NCBI RefSeq assembly: GCF_042453785.1
Contig: NC_091665.1
Coordinates: 28,506,501-28,570,500 of the forward strand
Source: Malus domestica
Lineage: Eukaryota; Streptophyta; Magnoliopsida; Rosales; Rosaceae
DNA length: 64,000 nucleotides
Direction of reading: 5' to 3'
Shown here: positions 23,901-34,702 of the stretch, piece after piece
Position numbering within the stretch: the first letter of the stretch is position 1
Layout of the letters: each line of letters begins with the position of its first letter
Program-made: the position numbers and the translations under genes
The notes under the pieces: model-generated
The model's database searches: none
What the model was told of the DNA's origin: nothing
Seen by the model: only the letters and a program-made list of their open reading frames with translations

Positions 23901-24772
23901 ATGGAATTGTGGAATTTAAATTTTCGTTGAGATAATCTTAAAATGAGATATGTTTTACACCCTTGAACAACCACTTTGTCTAGTTATTCTCTTAATCTCA
24001 CACCTCGAGTTTTGGGATGTGGCATGTGCTCTACTGCAGTGGACGGTGGTGACCACGGCGGCGCCGGCGACCTTTCTGGCGACCCACATCAACATGTGGC
24101 CTTCCAGGCCACCGCCTTGTGGCAGCGTATGGAAGAACCCGAGGTCCCTCCTAGGTTTTTCGACTTGCCGAATCCGAATCAGCTATCCGTTTTCTGAAAT
24201 TCGATCGTTTTAATAGAGTTTTACTAAATGACCTCTATATGTGGTTAGGTGCATCAGTTGGAAGTGATACCACCTCGCTAGTTCGAGTGGCTCTCGGGCA
24301 ATGAAATACTTGTGAGTGGACCCCTTCTTAATTGCATGTTTTTATAAAATATTAGGTTTGCATGCATTTCATATTTCATGATTTGAGTATGTTTTATATT
24401 ATATTTTTACGGATTTCTATAATTATGACTTGAGGAGAATTTATGAATTATTTAAATTGTAAGGAAATATTAATGATTTATTGAATTGACATTTTACTAA
24501 CGGTTATGAATATTTGGATTTACGTATTTGAAATTCTCTGGATTTACGGATATGAATTATCATGGATTTTTATGTTGAGACTTTGAGCTTTTGAGCTCTG
24601 GTGATTGCATATGAGTTTTGAGGTATGTTTTCGGTGCTTATCTAGCGGGTATTGATGATATACCCGGTATGTAGACGTCTATGGTCATAGGATACAGTTT
24701 ATGATATTGATGATATGCCCCCAGCTTCACTAGCCCGGGGTTAGTGTCGGTATGATATGTTATATGTATAGG

Positions 24773-25020
24773 TTTCTTCTCCGGTGTAACCTGGAGTCGT
24801 ACAACTTCACCTTCGAGTGATAGAGCCCCCATTTCTTCTCTGGCATAACTTGGAGTTGTACAGCTTCACCTTCGGGTGATGGACCCACTGCATATACATA
24901 TATATGTTATATCCTCTTTTCTGGCGCAACCCAGAGTCGTACAAATTCACCTTTGGGTGATGGACCATGGTTTCTTCACTGGCGTAACCTAGTGTCATAT
25001 AGCTTCACCTCTAGTGATGG
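24773..25020 (+). repeat. Four-copy tandem repeat, 50-80 bp units
   Basis: The units run TTCTTCTCYGGYRTAACCTGGAG-like, then TCGTACAACTTCACCTTCGG, then GTGATGG, at about 24773, 24833, 24915 and 24971. Related GCCTTCGGGCCACTATGATA and GCCCTCGGGCAGCTATAGCA motifs follow. Confidence 0.75.
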
Positions 25021-26299
25021 TTATGCCTTCGGGCCACTATGATACCCCTAGTGAGTACAATATTGATGAGATTTACAGATTTGCCCTCGGGCAGCTATAG
25101 CACCATTATTGAGCATTGTTTTACATGTACATGTTTTACGAACGTTTTCATGGCATGCTACAGTTTTCAGAAAACCTATTATGTAGTATTATATGTGTTT
25201 TCAAAACAGGAGATTAATATGTTCATAAAAAATGGTTTTCTTAGTATTAGTACTATTATTATAAACATTGGTCCACTCACTCTTTTGGTTTTACGCCCCC
25301 TTAAGGATTTAGATTCGAGGCACACGATCCCGGCGTCACGGCACTTCTGCTTAAGCATCTTCGAGTCTACTTTGTGTATGATCCATTCCTCAGTTCGTAT
25401 CTTTTTATAATAATTCTTTCACATTATTCTTGATTAGTTATATGCTCTGACCACGGTTCTGCTTTAGTATATTGTTTCTAATCACATATTTCATCTGTAT
25501 GCATGTTTAAAATGGCTTCGTCACACTCGGGTGTTGGCATCACATGTCTATCCTGGTATTTGGGGATATTAGGATCGGGGCATGTCATTTCCCTGGTGAT
25601 CTGGTGACTCAAAGAATGGCGAGGTCTACCTTGAGATAATGAGGTTATAATTGAGGTGCATCAATTTTTTGTTGAAAACTATTTCCAAACCCCCTCTTAG
25701 ACCTTGGTTAAGTCTTGTGCCTTTGAGAATTTATGTAAGGGATCTCTCTTCGGAGTAGGTCCTACTATAAGAAAAAAATTCTATTGTGCAAAAAGGTATC
25801 TAGACAACTTTTTAATTAATTATTGTACCCACATCAGCACATAACAAATTTTTTACAGAATTGTGGCGAAATGATCATATTGATTTGCAACACTTATTTT
25901 CAAGGACTACATTCATCGATTTTCAATTTTAGGGACCATCTTGATGGTGTGGGTCAATTTCAGGGATAATCTTGATGGTGTGAGTCAATTTCAAGGACCA
26001 TTTGTGATAAAAACCCGTAAATCTTGTGGGGCCTATTTATGTGCCACATCAACATTTAACAGAATTTTTAACAGAATTGTGACGGAATGATCATATTGAT
26101 TTGCGACACTTATTTCCAGGGACTACATTAATTGGTTTTCAATTTCAAGGACCATCTTGATGGTGAGAGTCAGTTTTAGAAACCATTTGTGATAAAAACC
26201 CTATAAACTCTATAAATAAATTATGCATTAGAATATGGTTTGTCCTTTAAAGAAGAAAGGAAAAAGGCTGCGGCTGCTACCATTAGTTTTGAAATACAA

Positions 26300-27482
26300 A
26301 AAGGGGTACCAAAAACCACCTCAATTATAGGTCCAACCATAATCTCATACCTCATGTTTGAAAAATTACAATGTCATACCTTATCCTACAAATTCGTTTC
26401 AATGTCAGACATCCGTTAGTTTTTCTGTTAAATGATGACGTGGCTTGAGATTGGCCCTACTCTTTAGTCCAAATGCATTAAAAAATTAAATCATAAATTT
26501 ATTTAAATATTTTTATTAACAAAGTGGGACCCACCCCTACAAACTCATCAACCTCACCAAATTAATCTTTGAAACCAAACTCCCCCATAATCTTCCTCTT
26601 CTTCATCTCCACTTTACACTTTTCTGTTTCCTTTCTCATCTCCACTCTACACCATCGTCGTCCGCCACCGCCTCTCTCCCTCTCTTTAACTGATGTTGCC
26701 GCCAGTCCTTACAAAAACGAGGCATTTTCGAAAAATCTCTCCATCTCTTCTTCTTCTTGCTGATGTGGCATCTCCTCCATGGGCATAGCAAAGATGGGCA
26801 TGGCTCGAGGCGCTCTGGTTCTCTGGTTCTCAAAGAAAGGCCACCCATAATTAGTTCTCTGTCTGAGGCACTTTTTCACAGCGCGGTGTCTCTACAAGAA
26901 ATTCTTCATCTTGCGGCGACATTGCATGTGGATTTCGATGACTCGCCGAACTCGTAGTTGCACCTGGTCGCCACGATCACCACCAACTCTTTCCACTGAC
27001 TCGAGTTCTGATGGCCCCTCCTTGGCTGCACCGTCTCCTCTTAGGTTCACGGCAATGGCTGGGGCTTCCTAGTAGAGGTTGTGGGCGACGACAATGATGG
27101 TGCAGACATTGATGTGGGGGTGATTAGGGCTAACAATTTGAAATTAGGGTTAGGGTTTGGGTTTGGGGGAAATTAGGGTTTTTTTGTTTGAAATTGGCAT
27201 GGAGATTGTGGGTGTTTGGTTACAGATAAATTTGGTGAGAGTGGGTCCCACTTATTTTATAAAAATATTAAATTAATTTGTTATTTAATTAATTTTTTAA
27301 TCTAGTTGGACTAGGGAGTGAAGCCCACGTTAGCATTTAACAGAAAAATTAATAGAAAAATTGACGAATGTTTGACTTTGCAACAAATTTGAAAGATGAG
27401 GTATGACATTGTAATTTTTCAAACATAAGGTATGAGATTATAGTTCAATCCATAATTGAGGTAATTTTTTGTAATTTACTCT
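26300..27482. mobile_element. Mutator-like element with a captured GC-rich segment
   Basis: The ends are inverted copies of about 150 bp: CACCTCAATTATAGG near 26325 against CCATAATTGAGGTA near 27452, followed inward by matching CTCATACCT / AGGTATGAGA and TTTGAAAAATTACAATG / CATTGTAATTTTTCAAA. The interior (26560-27180) changes to C/G-rich sequence with CTTCTTCATCTCC-type leader and coding-like composition, unlike its surroundings. That is the look of a Pack-MULE carrying part of a host gene. No long open frame survives, and I do not recognise the source. Confidence 0.6.
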
Positions 27483-27598
27483 AAAAAAATAACGCCGCTT
27501 CCGTTGCATTTTAGTGCGTAGCAAATTTAATCACCGGTTTTCAACGAATGTTTTTGCAAGAGTTTTTCTTTTTGAAAAATGAATGTCAGATTGTCCAA

Positions 27599-29004
27599 GG
27601 CTTATTATATTAACACCCCACAAATTGTTGAATAAACCCCACATACTTAATACATCCCACATTTACTTTTTCACTTAAAAATTATCTTAATACACCCCAC
27701 ATACTTTTCCATAATACCCTCATACCCCACATTCTCAATATACACCTTATATTTTGTACATACACCCCACATCTTCTATACACCCCACACTCAACCTCCA
27801 ATTTCCATTCATCTCCTTCTCCAACATTGACTCCTTTCAACATAAATGGACATCCGCATTTTTTAGTACCAATATTCCTGGGTTCTTTTTTCTTCTTATT
27901 ATTTGCATCAGAATTTTGGTCATTAATATCAGACTTCCTCAATATGGATCGATACTCACCATGTCTCTCACAAGCAAATGTTATTCGAGCTCTCTTCCTC
28001 CTTCGGTCAACCCCTCCCGCATTATACCTCTTAATGACAATAACCATATTATTCTTTTTTCCTTGTGCGCGAGTCCAATCAAGCAAATCATTTTTACTTT
28101 TGAACACCTGTACATACAAGATCATTGCCATTTTCCACTAACAAAATGTTTGTAGACATGCTAAGATTCCAACCCATATGTTATTCCCTATTATGAACCT
28201 AATGCACTGTGCTGCATAAAAGAATGCAAGAGTTTCCATGAAAGTCACAGATGCACATTCAATATACTAAAAATAGTTACCTTGTCAGTTTTAAATGCGT
28301 TTGTGTAATCAACAACGCTCGTTGTTGCAACCTCACTATCCCCTATAGAGGTATTGCCTTGTATGCTATCCTATTTAAATACACCAAAAATTATTATCAA
28401 ATCCTCATTTATTTACTAAGAATCATACACCTCAATTATTTGTTAAGAACCATACAACTCAATATCAATAGGCAGAGTGGTACATGCCAACAAACTTGTG
28501 ATGCATTTTTAGGTCCAACCTCCAAAATATTTTGTCGCTTTCCAATGTTCATTTCAAGGGACATAACCAAACCTTCTCTAAGAGGATCACTGGCTGGATT
28601 TGTAACCTGCAAAGAAGAAAATGAATAACCAATGGAAGAAAAAAAAAAGGAATATGAAATTAACCAAACCACCGATGAAACATAGTTGAGGCCATAAGGG
28701 ATATGAAAAAGGCATATGAAGTCTTACCTCATGTGAAGGTTCCGAATTTTTTTTCTCAATCAACATGTTTATAGTTTCATTGATTAGGGTTTTGTTCAAC
28801 AATGGAGGGTGGGAGGGTTTTGATAGTTGAGAAGATAAATAATAGGGTTTAGTGATTTGGGGTGTATTTTGAGATTTTTATTTCATTTTTTTAAAACCTA
28901 ATAAGGTCAAAATTGTCATTGCATAGTGGGGTAAATAAGTCATTTAATATTAAATTTTAATGTGAGGTGCATTCAACATTTTGTGGGGTGCTAATAAAAA
29001 AAGC
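27599..29004 (-). mobile_element. Mutator-like element (MULE) with 9-bp target duplication
   Basis: A 1406-bp element with inverted ends: GGCTTATTATATTAACACCCC at left, and a right end that reads GCTTTTTTTATTAGCACCCC on the minus strand. The flanks are ATTGTCCAA (27590-27598) and ATTGTCTAA (29005-29013), a 9-bp duplication with one change, as expected for Mutator-type insertion. CCCCACA motifs are scattered in the left end. It encodes only the N-terminal part of a FAR1-type protein, so it is non-autonomous. Confidence 0.75.
27781..28131 (-). pseudogene. FAR1/MudrA-like transposase N-terminal fragment
   Basis: About 117 codons resemble the FAR1 DNA-binding region found in FHY3/FAR1 proteins and in Jittery/MudrA-type transposases: an RARITFACERHGEY stretch, then KKCGCPFMLKG and EWKLEVECGV. 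The zinc-chelating Cys residues at 54, 92 and 94 are present. The protein should continue with the last His pair and a long DDE transposase domain. Instead the frame runs into the element's terminal repeat (27682-27780) after ECGV. It is a broken piece with no catalytic part. Confidence 0.65.
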
Positions 29005-29033
29005 ATTGTCTAAATATTATTTTTGAAAGCAAG

Positions 29034-29052
29034 TTTGACGGCAGCCGTCAAA
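29034..29052. repeat. Perfect 19-nt palindrome
   Basis: TTTGACGGC-A-GCCGTCAAA. It lies in the flank of the Mutator-like element. No function is assigned. Confidence 0.9.
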
Positions 29053-29124
29053 CGGAGTTGGTTGGTCTTTAAAAATTATATTATTTTATATATTTGCATG
29101 ATCATGTTATTTGAAGAAAATTAA

Positions 29125-29400
29125 GGTTCCACCATAAAATAAATTGGTCATATAAGGAGTAGTCCAACGTCTTATAAGCCTTTACAAAGTTTCTCTTTTC
29201 ACCAATGTGGGACTATTTTACCTTCATATTCTCACACGCTTTCTCACGCATGGTGAATTTTCAAGCCAAACATGTGGACAACACGAATTGGGTGAAGAAA
29301 GTTGACCTTCCACCATAAAAGAAATTGGCAATATGGGAGTAGCCCAACCTCTTATAAGCCCTTGCAAGGTTTTTCCTTTCATTATTATCCTATAGAGTTC
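29125..29400. repeat. Two TRIM/LTR-like fragments in direct repeat
   Basis: CCACCATAAAAKAAATTGG...AGTAGTCCAACSTCTTATAAGCC occurs at about 29130 and again at about 29310. The first is followed by CACCAATGTGGGACTATTTTACC, a widespread plant TRIM LTR phrase. The boundaries are not resolved. Confidence 0.5.
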
Positions 29401-29514
29401 GGGAAGAATGTGACTAACAACCACGTTAGTATCTTGCAAAGTTTAAAAAGAAAGTTATTAACGACCACGTTAGTGTCGTGCCACTTTCACTCAAATGCTG
29501 AAGAGGGATCGAGT

Positions 29515-30263
29515 TGTTGAAATATCCCATATCGACCATATCTCTGAGAAAAGAAGGGTTTAAATGTCCTAACATCGCTCCAACTAATACCGAGGTCTTT
29601 TATGACAAATGTTAAAATCCCACATCGGCTAGAGAAAGAAAGAAAGAAAGAAAAGTTTAAATATCATAATCCCACTCCAACTAATAACGAGGCATTTTGT
29701 GATAAAACTGCACACCTAACGAATTTTGCAGGTGGTATTACCAAGTTGGGGACAGTATCAGTGTTGTTGGTAATGAGCCTTTTGCCTGTCTCTCTAATAA
29801 TTCTACATGGTATCAGAACCAGGGAGCGGGCCAGTATTGTATTGTCACATGATGGGTGGGTTCCCTTCGCCCCGCATGTAAGCTGAGTCCTATTGACTTC
29901 ACGTGGTTGCCGATGTGTGGATCTTCTATGTGTGACCCACTAATTAGGTCTCACGTGAGGAGATGTGTTGAAATCCCACATCAGCTAGAGAAAGAAAAAA
30001 GAGTTTAAATATCTTAAACCCACTACAACTAATACCGAGGTTTTTTGTGATAAAACCTCACACATGATGGATTGTGCAGGTGGTAATTACCAAGTTGGGA
30101 ACAATATCAATGTTGTTGGTAATGAGTCCTTGGCCCATCTCTCTGATAATTTTATAATAAAACCCCACACCTGACAGATTATGTAAGTGATAATTACCAA
30201 AGTAGAGACAATATCAGTGTTGTTGGAAGTTGGCTTATGACCCGCCTCTTTGATAATTCTACA
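29515..30263 (+). mobile_element. TRIM element nested in an LTR of its own family
   Basis: The outer LTR is split into 29515-29609 and 30157-30263. Inside it sits a complete small element: LTR 29610-29807 (198 bp, TG...CA), primer-binding site TGGTATCAGAACC (29808-29820), about 145 bp of interior, a purine-rich GTGAGGAGA, and LTR 29966-30156. The split point is flanked by ACAAA and ATAAA, a possible target duplication with one change. There is no coding capacity. Confidence 0.75.
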
Positions 30264-31930
30264 TGAGTAGCAAAGCGTGAAGACAAAACTGCCTACTAAT
30301 AGGTGTGTCTAGTTGAATGAGTTTTGTAAGTCTTTCTATACTCATTTCTCTTAGCGTGTGTATTGGCTTGGGAGCCGAGGAATTTCTCAGTAGTGGGTTT
30401 TGCCTCGTTAAATCCTACATACTATGTGAATATTTTATTTATCTTTTTTACTGCATATGTGTATGATAAGTTGATATGTATTGTTAATGTGAAAATTAAA
30501 TTGAAAATTGATTTTGAATTTTTAAGTTGTAACCTATTCATCCTTCCAGATTAACCTAGTACCCATCTGAGAACTTTTACTTACTACACATATAGTAGGC
30601 TTAATCCCCCTTAACTTAAGCATGGCATATTTTCTTACTACAAATGGAGGTTTTGTAGGGAAGGACTCCTTCAGAGAATTGATTCTTTTTTTTCTTTTTC
30701 TTTTTTCCTTCTGGTTTTTTATTTATTTTTGGACTAAGGTCTGTTGAGAGGACTGAAATTTGGACTTGGGCTTAAGGAAGTTAACGGAATGGGCTGACGG
30801 AGAAATACTTTTGTCAGGGGCACATGTTGGAATTAAAGTAATTGGTGCACTCTGGGCCTTTTATTCTGCGTGCTGGGCTTTAGTTTCTAAGCCTAGCTCC
30901 CGTTAATTTTGTCCTTATCATTACTAAAAAGTGATTTAACTATTTTTTTTATTATAAAAAATAATAATACTGAAGTACTCACTTGTGTACCATAACAAAA
31001 TGCGAAACAAGAAAACTAGCATAAGCATGGTAGAGCATGCTTTATGGGAACGCATGCCGTCATGTGGTGTGTTTATAAACTCATCAATTACTATATACGA
31101 ATTTGAAACGTCGCGTGACGATTTAATTGTAACATTCATGTCATGATTGAAATGGTGATCGATGTTCTTGTTATCATCAAATGAAACCACATGCTATCAT
31201 AACGTCCAAATAATTTTTTTTTTCCAATAAATATTGTCACAAATCGCTGTCCGGCTTGCTTTCAATATGAGTACCCACTTAACCGACACAACCATATCGA
31301 TTAATTATAGCTTAATTTGTATCTGCATGCAAATAAAAGCCATTTATGGTCACCACACACCCATAAAGGGTAGGATATACTTTGTGTTAATGAATTTCGT
31401 TATTTTTCTTTTAAAAAAATATTATAATTGGAGAATTCTATTTTCTTAATAATTATTTAAAAATACTTTAACAAAAAATTAATTAAATTAGATATTTGTA
31501 GCAATTAATATGTAAAGAATACATGGATGGTTTTTCTTGAGGATTTTTGTAATTAAAATTGTTGATTAGTTCAATAAATGGCTAAATGGTTATGCAAATG
31601 AACAATTACGATTATAAAAAAAATGAACAATTACGATTATGATTTTTATTTTAATAGTGAAAAAACATTAATTATAACTGAATGGACAAAATGTGCGCTT
31701 AATGATGAACACAGTTATTGTCTCAAGAAACATTCACGTGAGTGAGATACTACGGTGACGACACCTAAATTTATTAACGCGTTTTTATATGAATAAATTG
31801 AGACACATACCACTATGTAATTGATTTGTAATTGTGCTTGTGATGGACAAAAGCATGTCATTAGAATTAAGTGTGGTTTCCTTAATATCCCACTCGCAAG
31901 TCAAAGGCCAAACCCCAAAACTCAACGGAT
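30264..31930. other. Intergenic DNA, no gene seen
   Basis: Moderately AT-rich. No convincing exon, element boundary or RNA gene was found on either strand. Confidence 0.55.
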
Positions 31931-31936
31931 AAAAAA

Positions 31937-31947
31937 GTATATATAAC
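31937..31947 (+). promoter_or_regulatory. TATA box of the RABA5 gene
   Basis: GTATATATAAC about 235 bp before the ATG, giving a leader of about 200 nt. Confidence 0.45.
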
Positions 31948-32141
31948 AACAAAAAGAAATATTAAGAAAATCACCAAAATTTGATTAACCCGCCAATTAC
32001 GCAGCATTGTCCTAAGCTAATTTCAATCTCTACAAAACTAACCCGAACTTCCTCGCATGCACACACACGCGCACAAAACGCCTTTCCTTTCCATAAAAAG
32101 TCCAAGCAAGTCAGTGTCTCGAAGAAAACTCACGGAGAGAA

Positions 32142-32144
<3 letters not shown>

Positions 32145-32172
<28 letters not shown>
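32145..32172 (+). repeat. (GA)n microsatellite in the 5' leader
   Basis: About 14 GA units end five bases before the RABA5 start codon. Similar GA tracts are frequent in plant leaders and are variable between individuals. Confidence 0.9.
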
Positions 32173-32173
<1 letters not shown>

Positions 32174-32176
32174 CCA

Positions 32177-34127
32177 ATGGAGGAAGGGCTCGGAGGAGAG
32201 GAGTACTTGTTCAAGGTGGTGCTAATAGGCGACTCGGCGGTGGGCAAGTCCAACCTCCTCTCGCGGTTCGCCCGCAACGAGTTCGACCCCAACAACAAGG
32301 CCACAATCGGGGTCGAGTTTCTGACCCAAGAATTGGAAATCGACGGCAAAATGATCAAAGCCCAGATCTGGGACACCGCCGGCCAAGAGCGCTTCAGGGC
32401 CGTCACCTCTGCTTACTACAGAGGCGCTGTTGGCGCCCTGATTGTCTACGATATCAGTAGGAAGACCACCTTCGAGAGCGTCAAGCGCTGGCTCGATGAG
32501 CTTACCAGTAAGTTTTTGCATGATCCTTTTGTTAAAGATTGGTTTTTTCTGTTTGGTTGGTGAGAAAATGCGGGAAAATGAAGAATTTTTGTGGGTTTTG
32601 GATGATATCAAGTTTTGGTTAGCAGAGGGTGATTGTTTTAGCTGTATTTTTCTTTACCAGTAAGTTTTTGCCTACCCAGATTGATTTTTCCGTTTGGTTT
32701 GTGAGAAAATGTAGGAACAATGAAGAGATTATTTGGTTAATGAAATTAGGGGTGGTTCGGTATGAGATTCCAAATCGAAAATGGAATCTCAAATCGCAAA
32801 CCGAAAATTTTCAGGACGGGAATTTGAAGACTATTCCTAAACCAAAATTTTGGTATTCCTAATTTTTGGAATTCTTGAATTATTTTCGGTATTTTAGGAT
32901 GGTTTGGTATTCATAAATTTATACAAATTGAAATAGCAATCATTCGTACAAGTTAAATTAACATGTAACCCAAATAAAATAAGTAATAAAATCCAAAAGC
33001 AAAAAAATAAGTTACAAACCTAATATGTTAAAAAACTAACAACACAATTTTTTTATTCGTATCGGCAAATGTGGTGATAAATGGTTATGGTTACTACTTG
33101 TAGACCATACAAATTATATTGCTACTAGTAGTTAGCAACCGTTCGAATGTATAAGATATATATATAAAATGGAATCTTTAAGGGAATGGATATTCATTTT
33201 TTTATAAAAATAAGAATTAGTTGTAGGGTTCACACTACATCGACTATTAACGATTTGAACCGTTTATTTTTCAATTGTACCTCATAGATCATCTTTGCAA
33301 AATATTAGCTAAATTGGAAATGTTTAAGACATCTAATTGGGTTCAAAGAAATTAAAAAATACTTTGTTATATAAGAAATAATGAAATTTTATCTTGATAA
33401 TTAAATAGGTTTTGCTTATAGTTTTCCTTTCGTTTCCAATGGTATATGGTTTTGCTTATGTTTCTAAATTCCTCAAATTGTGCAATGTGCTTGACATGAT
33501 TTAGTGAAAGCGTAAGAAATTGATCGTGAATGCTTATTATATTCTGTTCCGCAGCCGAAGTTTCTTCCAGAAATATCCCGTCTAACAAATACGAACCTTA
33601 GTATTTTTGTGTGTTTACAAATAGCTGCAACTTAGAGTAATTCAGTGGCTAATACTTTGGATTCATTAAGATGCTTATAGAACTTGTTGGTATTACCCCT
33701 TAATTAGTTTGCAGGTTTTGTTTTAACTTTCTGATCATTTTGACATTCATATTCGTATTTCTAATTTATCGAGGGTCAGACAGTTAACGCTTAATTGAAT
33801 GATTACGCAGCTCATTGTGAAACAACGGTAGCACGGATGCTGGTAGGAAACAAGTGTGATTTGGAGGACATTAGGGCTGTGAGCTTGGAAGAAGGCAAAA
33901 ACCTTGCTGAGGAAGAAGGGCTATTCTTCATGGAGACTTCTGCACTGAATTCCACCAACGTTCAAACGGCTTTTGAGATAGTAATCCGGGAGATTTACAA
34001 CAACGTCAGCCGCAAAGTCCTAAATTCTGATTCCTACAAGGCCGAGTTGTCTGTGAACCGAGTAAGCCTGATGAAAAACGGGGCAGACTCGAAAAGCCGG
34101 ATGAATCTCTCTTGTTGCGGTGGATGA
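32177..34127 (+). CDS. RABA5: Ras-related small GTPase, RABA5 group
   Basis: A 215-aa Rab11-type GTPase of the plant RABA5 clade, acting in trafficking from the trans-Golgi/recycling endosome to the plasma membrane. Exons are 32177-32507 and 33811-34127, with a 1303-bp GT-AG intron that splits a Thr codon (LDELT|THCET). All G motifs are present: P-loop GDSAVGKS (18-25), switch I Thr in KATIG, WDTAGQE with Gln70, NKCD (124-127) and ETSA (152-155). The effector region [17 protein letters not shown] is RABA-like. The C-terminus is CCGG, a CCXX-type signal for double geranylgeranylation. The position next to the lipase and NS2 genes matches Arabidopsis RABA5b (At3g07410). The intron holds a degenerate hAT/MITE-like stretch beginning GGGGTGGTTCGGTA (32749). 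It is convergent with the lipase gene, 575 bp apart. Confidence 0.95.
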
Positions 34128-34702
34128 TCCCTATTCCTTGGGTTTTACGTTTCCATTCAGAGTGTTCCTTCACCCCCAGCAGTCATTCATAAATCTTTAA
34201 TTGCACATCCACAATCTGATTTTGAACAGTTTTGAATTCTTTGGAGGTTTTATTTTCAGCTTTGGTTGGGTTTTATTATTAATTATTTGGAAATTAAACT
34301 TTTTTAGTTGCAAACAAGAGTGCAGAATAGAAAAATCATTATCGGGGGAGTGAGAATTCGAACTCGAGATATCTGGTGCATAGGTAAATGTTCTTAAGCA
34401 GCTAAATTACAAACCCTTTCAACTTTTTTTGGACCAACAAAGCCTTACAATTGATCAATGATTTTTTGGTATAAGAAACAAAGGTGCACAAGGATACATT
34501 AACTATGTATCTATCAAAATAAATTTATATGTACAGTAAATTAAAAATTATTCGGAAGAACATTTACCATTACAAGAAGACCTATTTTGTTAACTCAAAT
34601 CACTTTTAAGAGCAACAAAAATGAAAAAATGGCCTGTAACTACAACTACGAACATGAAACAACTGCTGATTGCGCCGCATAAATTACGGAGATGTGAGTT
34701 CT
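34128..34702. other. Convergent spacer between RABA5 and the lipase gene
   Basis: The 3' flanks of both genes. It holds ordinary AT-rich DNA. Confidence 0.5.

Larger units (their letters stand above)
20510..25587. mobile_element. 5.1-kb LTR-like insertion
   Basis: It starts TGTAACGACCCATCCC and ends GGATCGGGGCATGTCA, i.e. TG...CA, with a terminal sequence that I recall from abundant rosaceous repeats. No internal primer-binding site, LTR pair or polymerase frame was found in its 5078 bp, so it may be a very long solo LTR or a non-autonomous relative. It contains a poly-C tract, a G+C-rich block at 24030-24200 with coding-like composition, and a four-copy tandem array at 24773-25020. The class is uncertain; a target duplication was not evident. 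Confidence 0.5.
19770..26201. mobile_element. Mutator-like element with doubled terminal repeats, interrupted
   Basis: Both ends carry about 175 bp of matching inverted repeat (19770-19950 against 26030-26201, core TTTTTATCACAAATRGTT). A second, related inverted pair lies just inside (19953-20200 against 25790-26010). The flanks show TATAAACT on both sides (19762-19769 and 26202-26209), an 8-bp or imperfect 9-bp target duplication. The original interior is 20220-20509 joined to 25588-25790, and these read across the join in one frame (LFGAS then FPGDLVTQRM), which suggests a captured gene fragment. A 5.1-kb element has inserted into it. No transposase is seen. A shorter relative is at 43856-44945. 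Confidence 0.7.

Noticed and set aside
22000-25500. Possible host gene between 22 and 25.5 kb
   Set aside because: The open frames are short and none is recognised. The whole region lies within one TG...CA repeat unit with tandem repeats.
27754-28155. Plus-strand ORFs over the FAR1 fragment
   Set aside because: They are shadows of the minus-strand FAR1-like frame, which alone shows conserved motifs.
31981-32460. Alternative long frame over RABA5 exon 1
   Set aside because: It is out of frame with all GTPase motifs; its Arg/Glu run is the GA microsatellite.
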